Of a stretch of 32,634 bases of DNA, positions 1-11,900 are shown piece by piece. This DNA is from Monosiga brevicollis MX1. Taxonomy: Eukaryota; Opisthokonta; Choanoflagellata; Craspedida; Salpingoecidae. Every line of letters begins with the position of its first letter. Positions within the stretch are counted from its first letter, which is position 1. Location: the NCBI RefSeq assembly GCF_000002865.3, contig NW_001865055.1:87608-120241 (forward strand), written 5' to 3'. Under the pieces are notes generated by a model, which was not told where the DNA came from, made no database searches, and saw nothing but the letters and a program-made list of their open reading frames with translations. Both the position numbers and the translations under genes were made by a program.

Positions 1-698
1 CATTCTTCGATTCGTTCCTCAGCGTCCTCATTACGTTGAGACACCTGCAACACNGGGAGGAAGACACCACAGTCGGAAAAAGACGAGACAAGACTGTGCA
101 ATGTGGAGACTTGGCACGAGCGCACTTTGTATCGCTTTTGGGACAAAGCTGTTCCAAACAGGCCCCAAGCAGGGCCTCGTCCATGCTGTACCGTCCCAAA
201 AACTTTTCATTGTCCTTGATGATACCAAACCAGCAAGGATCAAAGTGAGGGCTGCAAGTAAAAAAAACCTCGCTGCAGCCGAGTGGGCGGCACAGCTCAC
301 CTTGGTCCAGCCTTTGCTGCTTCCACTGTACTCGATGTTGTTCTTCAGTTGATCATAGGCTACCACGGCGCCACGTTCGACATGAGCGCATCAGCTTGAG
401 CTCGGCTCGACGGGGAAAGGCGGCACTGGGTGGGGAAGCAACGCGTACCGCTGATAAAGTTTTTAGCAATGCTCTCGCAGCCCTCACAGCGACTGTTCAG
501 GCGCTGAATTTCCTGCTTGGAGCGCTTGGCTGCAGCCGTCCTACCATGCACGCCCACTACCGTGATGAGCAAAGGCAAATACGTCGTGTCATGCCGGATA
601 CGCCCCGCCCCAGTCGGTCCACAGCTCACACCCACTCACCAGCTGGGCAGGATGGCCAGAACCACCAGCAAGCCCACAAGACCGTGCCACCTGCTCAT
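1..698 (-). CDS. Secreted or ER-lumen cysteine-containing protein, 3' end beyond the left edge
   Basis: I do not recognise this gene. The ATG at 698-696 opens a clear signal peptide (MSRWHGLVGLLVVLAILPSW, with a hydrophobic leucine/valine core). Proposed exons on the minus strand are 640-698, 449-540, a tiny 301-325, and one starting at 251 and running left. The first junction restores a Trp codon and leads into a basic stretch followed by CEGCESIAKNFIS, a CxxC-containing helix. The exon from 251 reads HFDPCWFGIIKDNEKFLGRY, then an acidic segment and further cysteines (LCPKSD, then KCARAKS). The paired cysteines after a signal peptide suggest a disulfide-bonded, saposin- or canopy-like small domain, but that is only a resemblance. 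The 25-base exon and the splice near position 42 are uncertain. One undetermined base (n) lies at 54. The protein continues past base 1. Confidence 0.5.
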
Positions 699-855
699 CG
701 TGTCCCACCCCCACTGCTCAAACGATCATTGTACAATCCAGCAATCAGCCCGTTGCTACCAGATCAAGACCTTGAGCGCACGCCCACACACACAGATCGG
801 AGCGAGCGAGCCAACTGCCACTGACAGATCTGAACAATAAATTTTTTAAAAAAAA

Positions 856-1083
856 TGAGAGAGAATTTGCGAGAGAGATTTTGAGAGAGAGAGAGAGAGA
901 GAGATTAAGGGAGATTTAGAGAGAGATTTAAAGAGAGAGAGAGATGTAGAGATTTCGAGAGAGCGAGATGAGGGATGTCGAGAGAGAGAGATGAAGAGCG
1001 AGAGAGAGAGAGAGATGAAGAGAGAGAGAGAGAGAGTTTTAGAGGAATTTAGAGAGAGAGAGAGAGATGTAGAGAGAGAGACG
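856..1083. repeat. Interrupted GA microsatellite block
   Basis: About 230 bases of GA dinucleotide repeats on the plus strand, broken by short AT-containing interruptions. The block lies between the left-edge gene and the transporter gene. Every apparent open frame here is low-complexity Ser/Leu and is not coding. Confidence 0.95.
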
Positions 1084-1158
1084 TTCATGTTCATGTAAAA
1101 GTTTCCAGTTCCTTCTCGCTTTTCGCTCTTTCTCCCTCTCTCTCTTTCTATGTGTGTA

Positions 1159-1176
1159 TCTCTGTCTGTCTGTCTA

Positions 1177-1215
<39 letters not shown>

Positions 1216-1252
1216 GCCTATCTGTCTGCCTGTCTGTCTGCCTGTCTGCCTC
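1159..1252. repeat. TCTG tetranucleotide microsatellite
   Basis: A run of TCTG units with TCTA and GCCT variants. It directly follows a pyrimidine-rich stretch and forms one microsatellite cluster with the GA block to its left and the CA tract to its right. Confidence 0.95.
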
Positions 1253-1511
1253 GCCCTTTCGCTCTTTGGGTGTCGCGGTGAGGACGAGCATTCAGAATTC
1301 GGAGGCGAAATTTTTTTTCTTGTGTTGGTAAGACTATGCAATGGATGCAATTTGGGCTATGGGAGGGGGGACGTTCGATGACAAACTCATCAGGGCTAAC
1401 ATGTAGATGTGGCAACAGCAGACTCGGAACTAAAAACAATCCGGCTCGGAACAGGCAAGAATGGGGATGTCGGGTTGAGCGGGGGCAGGGTAGAGGTCGG
1501 GTTATCGCAGG

Positions 1512-1647
<136 letters not shown>

Positions 1648-1710
1648 CACGATAGGCCAGTGATGCGTGAGGTTTGGGCCAATGGACATGCCGATCTGGA
1701 CAATCGGGAT

Positions 1711-3521
1711 CTACTTGATCATGTTATAGTAAGCAAACGCAACCAGCGTGGCCACGTAGCAGACGCCTTGCCAGGCGGAGACTTGCTCTCCGAGCACCAG
1801 GGCGCAAAACATCACCAAAAGCGCGTTGCGCACCGCGGCCAACAGCTGTCGGGCACAAATAGGCAGACACACGTGTTATGCAAAGCGTGGACACAAAGCT
1901 TGCAGACTAACCGCGCCCTTGCCCCCTTACAGCCACTCTACGACCCTCCGCAGTGCCACACCTTGAGCATGAGACTGTTCATCACTTTGATGACAAAAAA
2001 AGAGGAATAGATGACCGCCAATGTCAACAGGATGCTCAGCGTCAGCGGCATACCCAGTTCTGACAACCGTTGATAGTCTATGTGGCAAACCCCAACCACG
2101 CTGTCAGAGACGAGTGTGTGTGTGAGCCTACCAGCAACCGTCGACACGATTCCCGCCATACCTCCAGACTGGAACATGCGTGGCAGCTCTTCATACATGG
2201 CAACACCGATCAGGACCACGCCACTGCAAGGATCGAGAACGGAAATGAGGCAATACAAAGCCACCGGCTTTTCTCCCTCAAAAGTGGAGGCAGGTCAAAG
2301 TGACTCACGTGGGAAGACCGAGATAGTATTGCGACTCGACCACGGAAAAGGCCACCTTGCCCGTAAATAGCTTCTGTGTCATTAGCATTTTGCTCGACTC
2401 CAAACCCACTGCAGCAAGCCACGATCATCAGGTTAGCAGATACCAAGTGGCGCAGGTCATCGTCACCACCGAACGTGTGTAAACATACCGCTGGCTGTCA
2501 TGACGAGGAAACCACCCAGATTGAAATTCAACTCGCCGTATGCTGCATCCCGGTGGAATGATGGGTCAGTTTCCAAACCACTCGCAAAGCACCCACTTTG
2601 TCGATTCTTGATGAGCTGCAAGTCACAAAAAAGGCGCACCTGCTGCCGCTGTAAAAATCGTCATTGCAAAGACTGCATACATGGCTTGCGGTTTGGGATT
2701 GAGCAAACCAGCCGAGGTCAGCAGGACCATTGTCGCAACGGGGGTGAGCGCCTGTCAATCGTAGCAGCCAAAGACAAAGAGAATGAATAAAAGGAGGTGG
2801 GGGTCGAAAAGCGGTCGCCCGTCGCACGCGTTCAGAGACCAAAGCAAGTGCAGCATCAAAGTATTCAACTCTTTCTGGCCCTCTTCCCCGTCCAACCTTG
2901 AGCATCTGTATAAAGCTGACGGTCAGATAGCTGTAGGACATGTTGCCAGTTCTGGGCAACAGACACACACAAAAAAGGTACCGTACATCAACTGGGTGCC
3001 AAAGAAGCAAGCAGCGGGAGCGGCTCGAGTGATCGCGAGATCACAGAGGTCGAAAAGCAAGGTTCAAGCGATGTGGCGTACGTCAGAGCAAGTCCACCGA
3101 AAACAGCGACGGGAAGAATGCTGGTCAGGAAAAAGCGGCGATCGACCACATGCTCGTGCTGCAGTTTGGACTACGTCGTCGGGCGAGTTCAACCCCCCGC
3201 CCAGAAAAAAAAAAAAAAGAAAAACCAAAAGACAGGTTTGAAGCCGATGAGTGCAACAATAGAAGGGGGTTTGACGTGCCAGGTCATCAAACACGGCTGC
3301 TGGGCGTCCAGGAACAAGACATCACTGACCTTGCCCGAGACGAGGAGGATGCCTGCCACGCCGGCACTAGCGAATCCGCCAACGCTGGCGAGAAGAGTTG
3401 GATAGTTAAAGTCGTAGTCGACCAGGATCATCTTGTTGATGATGATCACAGCCGGGCCCGTGAACATGAAGATGGCACCAGCAACCAGCGACATGATGAC
3501 CGAGCTAGCAAAGCCACGCAT
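1711..3521 (-). CDS. Triose-phosphate/nucleotide-sugar transporter family protein (SLC35-like, drug/metabolite superfamily)
   Basis: A multipass membrane carrier that probably exchanges a phosphorylated sugar or nucleotide sugar across a Golgi, ER or plastid-type membrane; the substrate cannot be read from sequence. Nine exons join to exactly 308 codons plus stop: 3330-3521, 3082-3170, 2897-2951, 2640-2751, 2489-2542, 2309-2408, 2132-2223, 1962-2059, 1711-1845. Family signatures appear in order: GPAVIIINKMIL in the first helix, GNMSYSYLTVSFIQMLKALT around the central helices, AYGELNFNLGGF, and a final helix ending YYNMIK. The length matches the usual 300-350 residues. The chosen ATG at 3521 starts just before the first helix; the frame stays open further upstream, so a longer N-terminus is possible. 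Introns are 72-159 bases. The gene lies downstream of REV1 on the same strand but is a separate gene. Confidence 0.93.
3205..3218. repeat. Poly-A run in a transporter intron
   Basis: Fourteen consecutive A residues on the plus strand, inside the first intron of the transporter gene (3171-3329). On the coding strand it reads as a poly-T stretch next to pyrimidine-rich intron sequence. Confidence 0.9.
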
Positions 3522-3827
3522 GCACCCCCAGTGTGAGGAGAGACAAACCCGACGAGCCTGCTCACAACGAACAGCCACGCGCGCCACCTGCAACGCCACA
3601 TACACAAGCCGAACAACCTCACCTGGGTGCCGAGGGTGCCGCCACTGATCCAGTCTTGTTTCCCTCCACAGGCACACTCACAGCCTCATGATCCCGCACC
3701 TTCTCTGGCGCCTCCTCAGCCAGCGCCCCCGCCCTCACCGCCGTCGTCACCATGGTCGTCGTCCTCCGCGCGCGCGCGCGCTCTCTCTCTCTTTTCTCCT
3801 CTCGAACAAAATGTCAGACGCATTCGC

Positions 3828-3863
<36 letters not shown>

Positions 3864-4129
3864 GAAGTAGAGGGGCATGTGAGAGGGAGAGAAACACAGA
3901 GAGGGAGAGCTGTAGCCAAGGCGCCAAGCCAGCTAAAAAGGGCCAAACCAGAGATGGTGTCTGACGTTTAGCCAAACTAGACATGGAACCAAGAGACCGT
4001 TGCAGAGAGAGAGACACACACGTTAAAATGTCATCATCAATTTGTCGCTCAGCGACCTGACTATGGGAAATGATGAACGGTCGTCGAATGTATGGGAGGG
4101 AGGGGGAAGCACCATGCAAGTCAAGACGA
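3522..4129. other. Spacer between REV1 and the transporter gene, with GA repeat
   Basis: About 600 bases separate the REV1 stop from the transporter start. The stretch holds a short CG/CT alternating tract at about 3769-3792 and a (GA)n tract at about 3830-3861. It must contain the transporter promoter and the REV1 3' end. I see no additional gene or convincing regulatory motif. Confidence 0.7.
3830..3861. repeat. GA microsatellite
   Basis: About sixteen GA units without interruption, upstream of the transporter start codon in the REV1-transporter spacer. Confidence 0.93.
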
Positions 4130-7100
4130 CTATGGGCCCGGGTGACGCGAGGGTGGATTGGGTAGGGCCAGCTGGGTGGAAAAGAGGCTGAACATGCGTG
4201 CTTGTATCCGGTCCAAGAGGATGGGATAAAAGTCTTGCCAAGGTGATGGCTCTTGACGATAGGTAAGGCGGTGCAGCATGCGGACGAGCGTCACGCACTC
4301 CTCCAGACGACGGTGTTGCACCAAGCCCAGCACCAGCCTACCCACTTGCTCGAGGCGAGCACTCGTCGCTGCCGTTGCATTCAACCCCACCCAGTCGTGT
4401 ACAATGCCCTTCCATGCTCGAAACCCCGTGCAGCCACAAAGCTCCGGCGCTGGCTCCAGCTCCTGCGTGGCCGGTCCATCGACTGCAAACGGAAACACAA
4501 CTTCTTCCCCCCGTACCGGCCGTGCAATCACTCGCACTGGCTCCGCTGCTCCAGTTTGCGCCGCCAACGAGGTGGATCGAAGTGCAGGCTGGGGCGTCTT
4601 GCGCCGACGCGACACGAGCGGCTGCTCGGCCAAGGGCACCGCATTCACATCCATGCGAATCCCGCTGCCACCACCGCCGTCTGCGAGAGCATGCACACGC
4701 TTGCGAGCTGGCAGTGGAGGACTGCCCTCGCTCCCCTGCAGCGTGCGAAGCACCTCTTCGCTACGACGAGCTTCGGCAGCACGTTCTGCTCGCCGCCGTC
4801 GCTCGGCAGAAGCCTCTTCCTTCAGCTGTTGAACCAGCTCTCGCGGAAGCTCGGAAAGCACATCGGCGTTCCATTGTGATGGTGAGATGAAGCTAGACTG
4901 CGAGGCGCTGGGCACCAAAGGCAGGCCACGCACGGCTGTGTGTGTTGCAGCATGGTCCTCCCCCATACCGCTCTGCATGGCAGCCGCCGCAGCCCGGCCA
5001 GGGGCCGGCGTATCGCAGCCACGGCTGGACAACACTTCGATGCTACTGTCCACCTCATCCTCATCCTCCTTGATGGCGGTGTGTTCAGTTCGATTGTGCC
5101 CATTCACACGAAGCAGCTCTTCGTCTGGCGGCGTGGCCCCGATGACAAGCAGCTCGTCCGAGTCTGCTGCTTGTGGCGGGACCAGGTGTGCGTATTCCTT
5201 CCTAATTTCCTCGGGCAGTTCAGCCAGCACTGATGCATCAATCTAACGACAGCGGCGGATTGAATCAAGCGTCACACGAAACACGCAGCACAAAGGGCGC
5301 GTTGGAGGACATGAAGAACGGACAAAAAAAGCAGACCCTACACTCAGTGTCATACCGTCATTGCAGCGGCGGCAGAAGCTGGTGTTCTCGTGGCGGTCGC
5401 CGACGCTACGGCGGGGGGAGGCGCCAAAGTCGAGGTCGAGGCTGAGGCTGAGGCCGACGTCGATGACAATGCCGTGGTGCCCGGTGGCCAAGCACGCGTT
5501 GGATGCTGATTCCCTGCCTGAGGTGCAGGTGTCTTGGCCTTGACCTTGATCGTGCCACCGACGCCAGCTCTAGTTTCGCCCCGCCCAACGAGAAAACGGT
5601 CCAGACTGGTCGCACGCCGGGGAGGTGCGGATCGACTTGCCCCCGAGCCATCTGTCAGAGGTGGGGCTGCCTCCCGCGCCACTAGCGCGTGGAGGGATAT
5701 GCCGATACCTCGCACATCAAGAACTGGCACCGCCAAGAGATGGGTCAATTCAAGGCACGTGGCCGTGATGGTAGCCAGATCGTCAGTCGGCGAGGGTAGG
5801 GCAGTTGATCGGTTGCGATCGTCGCAGGGTCCATGGCCGAGCCGCTTGTGAGGATCGCCGGCATCGGGCTTGCGCTGCTTGATCTTTAGCGTCACGCGAG
5901 TGGCAAGCTGGCCTACAGCCTCGAGGCGACTGCACACCTCCCGGCAGAGGTTGCTCACAAAAGTGTCAACCTGGGCATCCTTGTCGAAGCGCACGCCCCA
6001 GGTGATCTCAACGGACACCGACTTGGGCGGGGCGTTGTCCTTGAGCGGGGATGGATCTATGCCCCGACAGGCATTGTACAGGGCTTGCCCGTTCTTGTGA
6101 CCAAAATCGGCTTGCAGCCGGTCCAAGGGCAGAGCCCGTAGATCGGCGCAGGAGGCAATGCCCATGGTGGTCAGCCGTCCTGCCGTGCACCAGCCAACCC
6201 CAGGTAGATCTTTCAGTGCCGTCTGGTCGATAAAGCGCTCCACATTGGCTTCAGCATAACTGTAGAGCCCATTGGGCTTGGCTAGACGTGTGCACAAGCG
6301 GGCCAACAACACATTGGGTCCAATACCAGCACTGGCCGCAATGCCAAGTTCCTCTGCAATGGCCGTACGCAATTCAGCGACAAACTCGGTGGCAGATTGA
6401 GTCGGGACAGGCAGCGATGCCTCCTGCAATGGTGCGGGCGACAAAGGCGGGTGACCCTCGTGCTGTCGTTGCTGGACCGCCTGCCAGAGATGGGGGCTGT
6501 AATCAGGGCGAACAAGGCCCGTGAGGTCCAGGTACGCTTCGTCCATAGAGACGGCTTGAATTCGCAACGTGCGTGCCGTCAGGAGTCGATAAAAGGCCTG
6601 GCTGGCCAGCTTGTACTTATCAAATTCATAGGGCAGTGTCTAGTTGATAGCCAGAGAAGAGAGTAGGGGAAGAGGTGGTGCAGCCAGACGAGAGGGTGAG
6701 GGCCAGAAAGAGAAATGACAACAAGAAGAGGGCCGCCGCTCGATACCTGGAGATGGGGACAAGCGGCCAGCGCACGACGCATGCTCATGCCGTTGCGAAT
6801 GCCAAATTGACGAGCGGGGTAATTGCAAGATGAGATCTCACTGCTGCCCTCGCGGCCCGAATGGGCGATCGCCACCGGTTGGTCCTGTAGCTCCTGCCGC
6901 TCTCGAAGAGCAATGGAGACAAAAAACGCGTCCAAGTCAATGTGCACGATGACCCGACCCGGCGTGTAGTCCGTGCTAAAGGCAGTTAATTGCTGGCCCG
7001 CGGCCACGGCTTCTCGCTGCAAGCGTCGCACGTAGGCCTTGGCCTCGGCACCAGAGGTAGACAGGTGGTGGAGCCGTGATTGGGCATAGTACTGCTCGAT

Positions 7101-8248
7101 AAAGTTGGGATTGTTGCCCGAGACCATGGGGCCATAGCGTCGCAGCTCCCCGCCCTTTGGTTCATTGGCATCCGTGTGCGTCGCTGCAGCCACTGGTGGC
7201 GCGGGCGAGGTGGGTGCCAGGCGAGGGGGTGGCGATGGAGAGTTTGACCCCTGCGGGACGGTCTCTGGGGATATTGTTGTCGGCTCGCAGACCACGCCCA
7301 CGAGCGGCGGCGGCGAGGAGGGTTCGGTCGGCTGATTTGGATCTTCGTGCAAACCGTGCAGGGTCGTTTTGGCCGTTGTGGGAGCAGCAGCAAAGTCGAG
7401 ACGCTGCTGATTAATGCCCTCGCGGTGGTACACTAGATACGGTCCGATGGGCAGCCGAGCTCCGGCTTGCACGCTATCCAAGAGCCACTGCGGGGTCACA
7501 ATCTTCTTATTCCTGAAAAATCGGCAAGCGAAAGACGGCAATGAGCACATGAACTGAGATGTTTCTAGCCCATTGGTCATCGTGGACGAACTTGAGATCC
7601 TTGATCTTGGCCCCGCAGAGGTTGGTGGCAATGACATGGGTCACGTGGGTAATAGAGTAGTAGAGGGTATGACTGCCACCATGTTCCAAGATCAAGGTTC
7701 GCAAGTCCTCGGCTGGGGGATCTGTCCAAGCCAGGGGGCCAAGACCTGACGTGAAGGTGGATGCAATCATGGCAACAAAGGCATTCGAATCCTTTCAATC
7801 GCGGGGACTGACCTGTGCGCCCGTTGATGTACATGAAGAGGCCCTGGAAGATATCACTCCTAGCATGCGCCGGCCACAGTTGAGTAGGCACGAGTCGGAG
7901 TGCTCTCAGCGAAGAATTGAGACAGGAAGGACACGGGTCACACCACAAAGGGAGGAGAGGCTAGGGGACTGTGAGGCAGGATTGAGAGACATACTTGGCA
8001 GGAACGGCTTGATGATACTGGTCTTGCAGCTTGCTTTTCTTCATCGACATGTACTCACTCTGCTCGCACCCATCAAAGTAGACGAGCCAGGGTGAAACTT
8101 GGGGAATCAAAAGCAGGTGTGAGCGAGCGTCAGAGGGCAGGGAAAACCGTACAAAGTTCCAGCCACCGCCACCACGACCGCGGAACCGGGCGTCAGCCTC
8201 GCCATCGCCATCATCCACAATGGGCACACTCGCAGCCCCACGGCTCAT
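4130..8248 (-). CDS. REV1: DNA repair protein REV1 (Y-family deoxycytidyl transferase)
   Basis: Nuclear translesion polymerase that inserts dCMP opposite damaged bases and scaffolds other lesion-bypass polymerases. Seven exons (8153-8248, 7995-8059, 7813-7859, 7592-7745, 6747-7512, 5356-6639, 4130-5242) join to 1174 codons plus stop, near the usual 1000-1250. In order: an N-terminal motif SEYMSMKKSKLQDQ; a BRCT domain at about 55-140 (GLFMYINGRTG to VTPQWLLDSV); SRLHHLST with Arg267, the residue known in the family to pair with incoming dCTP; palm motif DLDAFFVSI (about 313-321); the second catalytic pair in SMDEAYLDL (Asp409, Glu410); a helix-hairpin-helix (LPGVGW); and a little-finger domain. 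Two ubiquitin-binding motifs follow, IDASVLAELPEEIRKEY (805-821) and NADVLSELPRELVQQL (about 929-944), then the C-terminal polymerase-recruitment domain (from about 1075). The ATG at 8248 begins a glycine-rich leader that joins the conserved N-terminal motif in frame. Confidence 0.95.
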
Positions 8249-8628
8249 GATGCGACGTGAGCCCGGCTCCTCACATCCCGAACATATAGGCCACAGCCCA
8301 AAGCACCGAGGCGAACCGGAAACTTGGAAGCGGGCGCAGAGAGCGAGCAAGGGACAGGACGAAGAACAAGAGCAACGAGCCAGGGTGGGGGGGGGTAGAT
8401 GATGGGGAGCGTCCAGAGAAGGCCCCAAGCGAGGGAGCGAGGGAGCGAGGCGACCGTCGAGCAGCAGTGAGGAGCAGCGGGGTGGCAAGTGTGGGGACCA
8501 AGGAGAAGAGAGAGAGAAATGTGGGGATCAAGGAGCAAGGGGGAAGCAGCGTAGAGAGAGAGAAAGATCAAACGGCAGATGAGGAGAACTGCCGTTGAAA
8601 AAAAAAAAAAAAATGCGCGCCGACTCGC

Positions 8629-8631
<3 letters not shown>

Positions 8632-8698
<67 letters not shown>

Positions 8699-8742
8699 GA
8701 GAGACACAGAGACAGAGAGAGGAGAGAGAGACAGAGAGAGAA
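8632..8742. repeat. GA and GACA compound microsatellite
   Basis: About twenty GA units (8632-8674) pass directly into six GACA units (about 8673-8696) and then back to imperfect GA repeats. It lies in the REV1/GH31 divergent spacer. Confidence 0.95.
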
Positions 8743-8873
8743 AAACATGTCTGAACAAGAAACCCCTTGCCTCATCCAAGATTTAGTATAATACTTTATT
8801 CTGATTCACCATTTGTGGCTCTTGGCTGGGGGCTGTACTTGAAAATACTTTTGTTCTCCTTGAATCGCGTGCA

Positions 8874-8895
8874 TTTTTTTTTTTTTTTTTTTTTT
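8874..8895. repeat. Poly-T tract of 22 bases
   Basis: A perfect T22 run sits 43 bases upstream of the GH31 start codon. It is followed by GA and GT alternation. A rigid poly(dA:dT) tract of this length is a common nucleosome-excluding promoter element in eukaryotes, so a role in the GH31 promoter is plausible but unproven. Confidence 0.9.
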
Positions 8896-8937
8896 CGAGA
8901 GAGAGAGAGTGTGTGTGTGTGTCACTGACTCGCGGAG

Positions 8938-11900
8938 ATGGCGGCGCCGATGCGGATGCGGAGTTTGCTCCTGGTTCTGGCTCTGGGTTTGGCCCTGAAT
9001 TCAGGATCGGTGCAAGGGGATAATCAGGTTTATGTGCGGGCCTTTGTTGGCTCTGATCGCACCTTTCGTCTCAGCGTGCGCCTTGATCCCAACGACTTTT
9101 CGGTGCGTTCCTCGCTGTCGTCTTGCTTCCCTCCCCCTCGCCCCCTCGTTGTCGGCGCGCGCACCTGGTTCTTGCTTCTAGTTTATCGTACATCTCCATC
9201 GTCTCACCAGCCGATTTGCGGCGGGGTTTGTATAGGCACTGGAAACCCCGTCCTTGGATGCCAGTCGCCACATGCCCACACCCCAGAACGTGACCATCAA
9301 CGGCCGAACTGGTGTGGCCACTGGCGCCGGCGCCCTGGTGACGGGCAATGATGGATCCTGGGTCCTGTATGACGCCCACCGCAACGTCTTTGCCTCGAGC
9401 AAAGGCAGCCCTACCTTCGTGGACCAGGACCAAGGCTACATGCAGCTTCCCATCAACACCAGCCAGCCAGACGGTACCCCACAGCCCTGCCTCAACAATG
9501 GCGTCTTCTCTGCCCCCATGTACTATGATGAGGAGGGCAAGGTCTTTGCTTTTGCTGTCAGCCCTTATGAAAACGACCCCAAGGACGTGCACTGCTATGG
9601 AGCCGGCTTTTCTTCCAACGGAATCGCCCCTCGCGCCGGCTGGTGGATCCTCGGCCACGCCGCAGACTGGTACGTCCCATTTTAGCCCTGTCGACCGCCC
9701 GAGTTAGCCCACCGCTCACCAACACGGATGCACACTTGCTCCTGCCCAGGTATTTTGCCATGCCCCAAGATGGCTACTCCTACAGCAGTGTCTATTTTGA
9801 GCTCACTGGGGCCGCCGCCGTGCCACCCCGCCACACCATGGGCTTCATGGCCACCTACTGGGGCTACGATACCATGCAGGTGCGACATTGGGGTCCCCCC
9901 CAAAAGCCATCGGCATTTCACCTGATTGGGACATTCCCGCCTTCATAGGTTGCCTCACCCCCTTTCCAATTTCTTTCCGCCATGAATCCCCGCATACCCT
10001 AAATGCAGGAGGTCCAGACCAACATGAGCCGCTTCCGCAACGAAATGTACCCCATTGATAGCTTCATCATGGATTACGACTGGTTTGGTACGTTCCAAGC
10101 TGAGACAGGCAATATGATCATTAAATTTTTTGTTTTCATTTGGCCAACATTACCGAGTCTCAAGTCGCCTTTGCACCTCCCCTCCCCTTGTCATCTTAGG
10201 TCCGGATGCTTGCGACGGCTCTGGTATGTAGCTCCCTCTCCCCAACCGCCTTCAACCACAACAACCACAAACACTCCCTCTCTGGACTCACCACATGACC
10301 AAACCGCTCTCTGCCCCTTGTGTCCCGACTTTTTGTCAACCATCGCAGCGCCCCTCAATTGTGGTGACTTTGGATACAAGCCCGACTTTTGGGGCAATGA
10401 AACCTTCACGTACAATGGACAAACCTACCAGACCTCCGGGCCCGCGGAGCTGCTCAACTTTTTCCACAGCGTCATGAATTTTCGCTGGGCTGGTAAGTCT
10501 CTGCATTCGGGTGCCCGCCTCGGCACTCTTGCCCATGCTCAGCTTGCGACTTGTTCCAGGCATCCGCAAACCCCGCACCTATTCCAACATCGACTTTTGC
10601 AACTCAAGCGGCTGGCTATTGCCTGACAACTACAGCGTCGGTGCTGGTGACAACAACTGGAACTATAGCAACGCTGACTTTCGAGCTTGGTATGTGTTAC
10701 ACCATTTGACTTTTACTCAACCTTCGTGTGCCCTGAGTGTTTTGTTTTTTGCCCCGCTCACCTTGAGTCCATCTGGCTCGATCCACGCACTGGCACGCAG
10801 GTACACTCAGAATCATCTTCACTTTCTTGAAGATGGTGTCGACTACTGGTGGAACGACGAAGGTGAAACCCAATGGTACACCTACCTCTATTGGAACATG
10901 GCGCAACAGCAAGAATGGGAGGCCGTTCGCCCCAATGAGCGCATGTTCACCATCAACCGCGCCTTCCAGCCCGGCATGCAACGCTTCCCCGCCTCGACCT
11001 GGACTGGCGATCCACAAAACTGCTCCCATGCCTACATGCTGCATTTCATTGTCAACGGCCAACCGTACACCACCTGCGACATGACCAGCCCGGACGCCAC
11101 CGTCCTCCTGCGCCAGTACCAGGCCAGCGTCTTCTTTCCCATCATGCGCGTGCACCAAATGAAGGGTAAGAATATGCCGGTTATCTTTGCCGCTCCGCCG
11201 AGCCGGCTGGACCGCATTTGCCAGCCGCCCGTACGATCAGATTGCTACCACGTACTCATGCGCCATTGACCTTGGTCGCAGGCACGCCTCGCTTTCCCTT
11301 TTTCTGGTGTGGGGCCGGAAGCGCTGGGAACGGCACGGATGAGCACTGCGTGGGCTTTCGCAACGCCCTCAACCTGCGCTATCGCCTGCTCCCCCACATG
11401 TACTCCCTGGCCCACAACCTGTACCGCAACGGCGAACCCATTGCTCACCCGGGCTGGTACGAATTTCCCTCGGATGAGAATGAGTTTTACATGGTGGGCA
11501 AGACCATCATTCCCGGCGAGCTGGCAGCCACGTACTACGATCACGCCTCCGGACCGCAGCACCTAAATATCGAAAACCAGTCCAACACCTACCTGCCGGC
11601 CGGCACCTGGTTTGCATTTGAGTCCTCCCAGACGTACCAGGGTCCCACCACTGTCCGCCAGACCCTCGGCCTGCAGGATTTTCCAATCTTTGTGCGAGCG
11701 GGCGCGATCTTGCTCACCAACCAGGTTGGTCGCGATTGTTCCGCAATGCATTTCTTTTGCAGTGACAAAGCCAAATCCATGCCCAACCCATGTTGCTCCT
11801 TGCTGCAACACATCTCACTGCCTCACCCACGGTGCTGACCGCTTGCTCACAGGAAAAAGTGCAGCGCTCTGATGACCTGGGTGGTGTTCTCGAGGTCCAC

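Larger units (their letters stand above)
8249..8937. promoter_or_regulatory. Divergent upstream region shared by REV1 and the GH31 glycosidase
   Basis: The two start codons point away from each other across 689 bases, so both promoters must lie here or overlap it. The region contains poly-A at about 8598-8613, a long GA/GACA repeat and a 22-base poly-T at 8874-8895, followed by short GA and GT alternations immediately before the GH31 ATG. I see no certain TATA box. Confidence 0.5.

Noticed and set aside
54-54. Undetermined base (n) as a possible biological break
   Set aside because: It is an assembly ambiguity at the edge and falls in a probable intron, so it carries no information about the gene.
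836-841. AATAAA on the plus strand as a polyadenylation signal
   Set aside because: No plus-strand gene ends before it. The neighbouring gene runs on the minus strand and starts at 698.
1154-1252. CRISPR-like or satellite array
   Set aside because: The units are 4-base simple repeats without spacers, and this is a eukaryotic nuclear sequence.
4253-4890. Several plus-strand frames of 170-208 codons
   Set aside because: They are the antisense of the last REV1 exon, which carries both ubiquitin-binding motifs and the conserved C-terminal domain.
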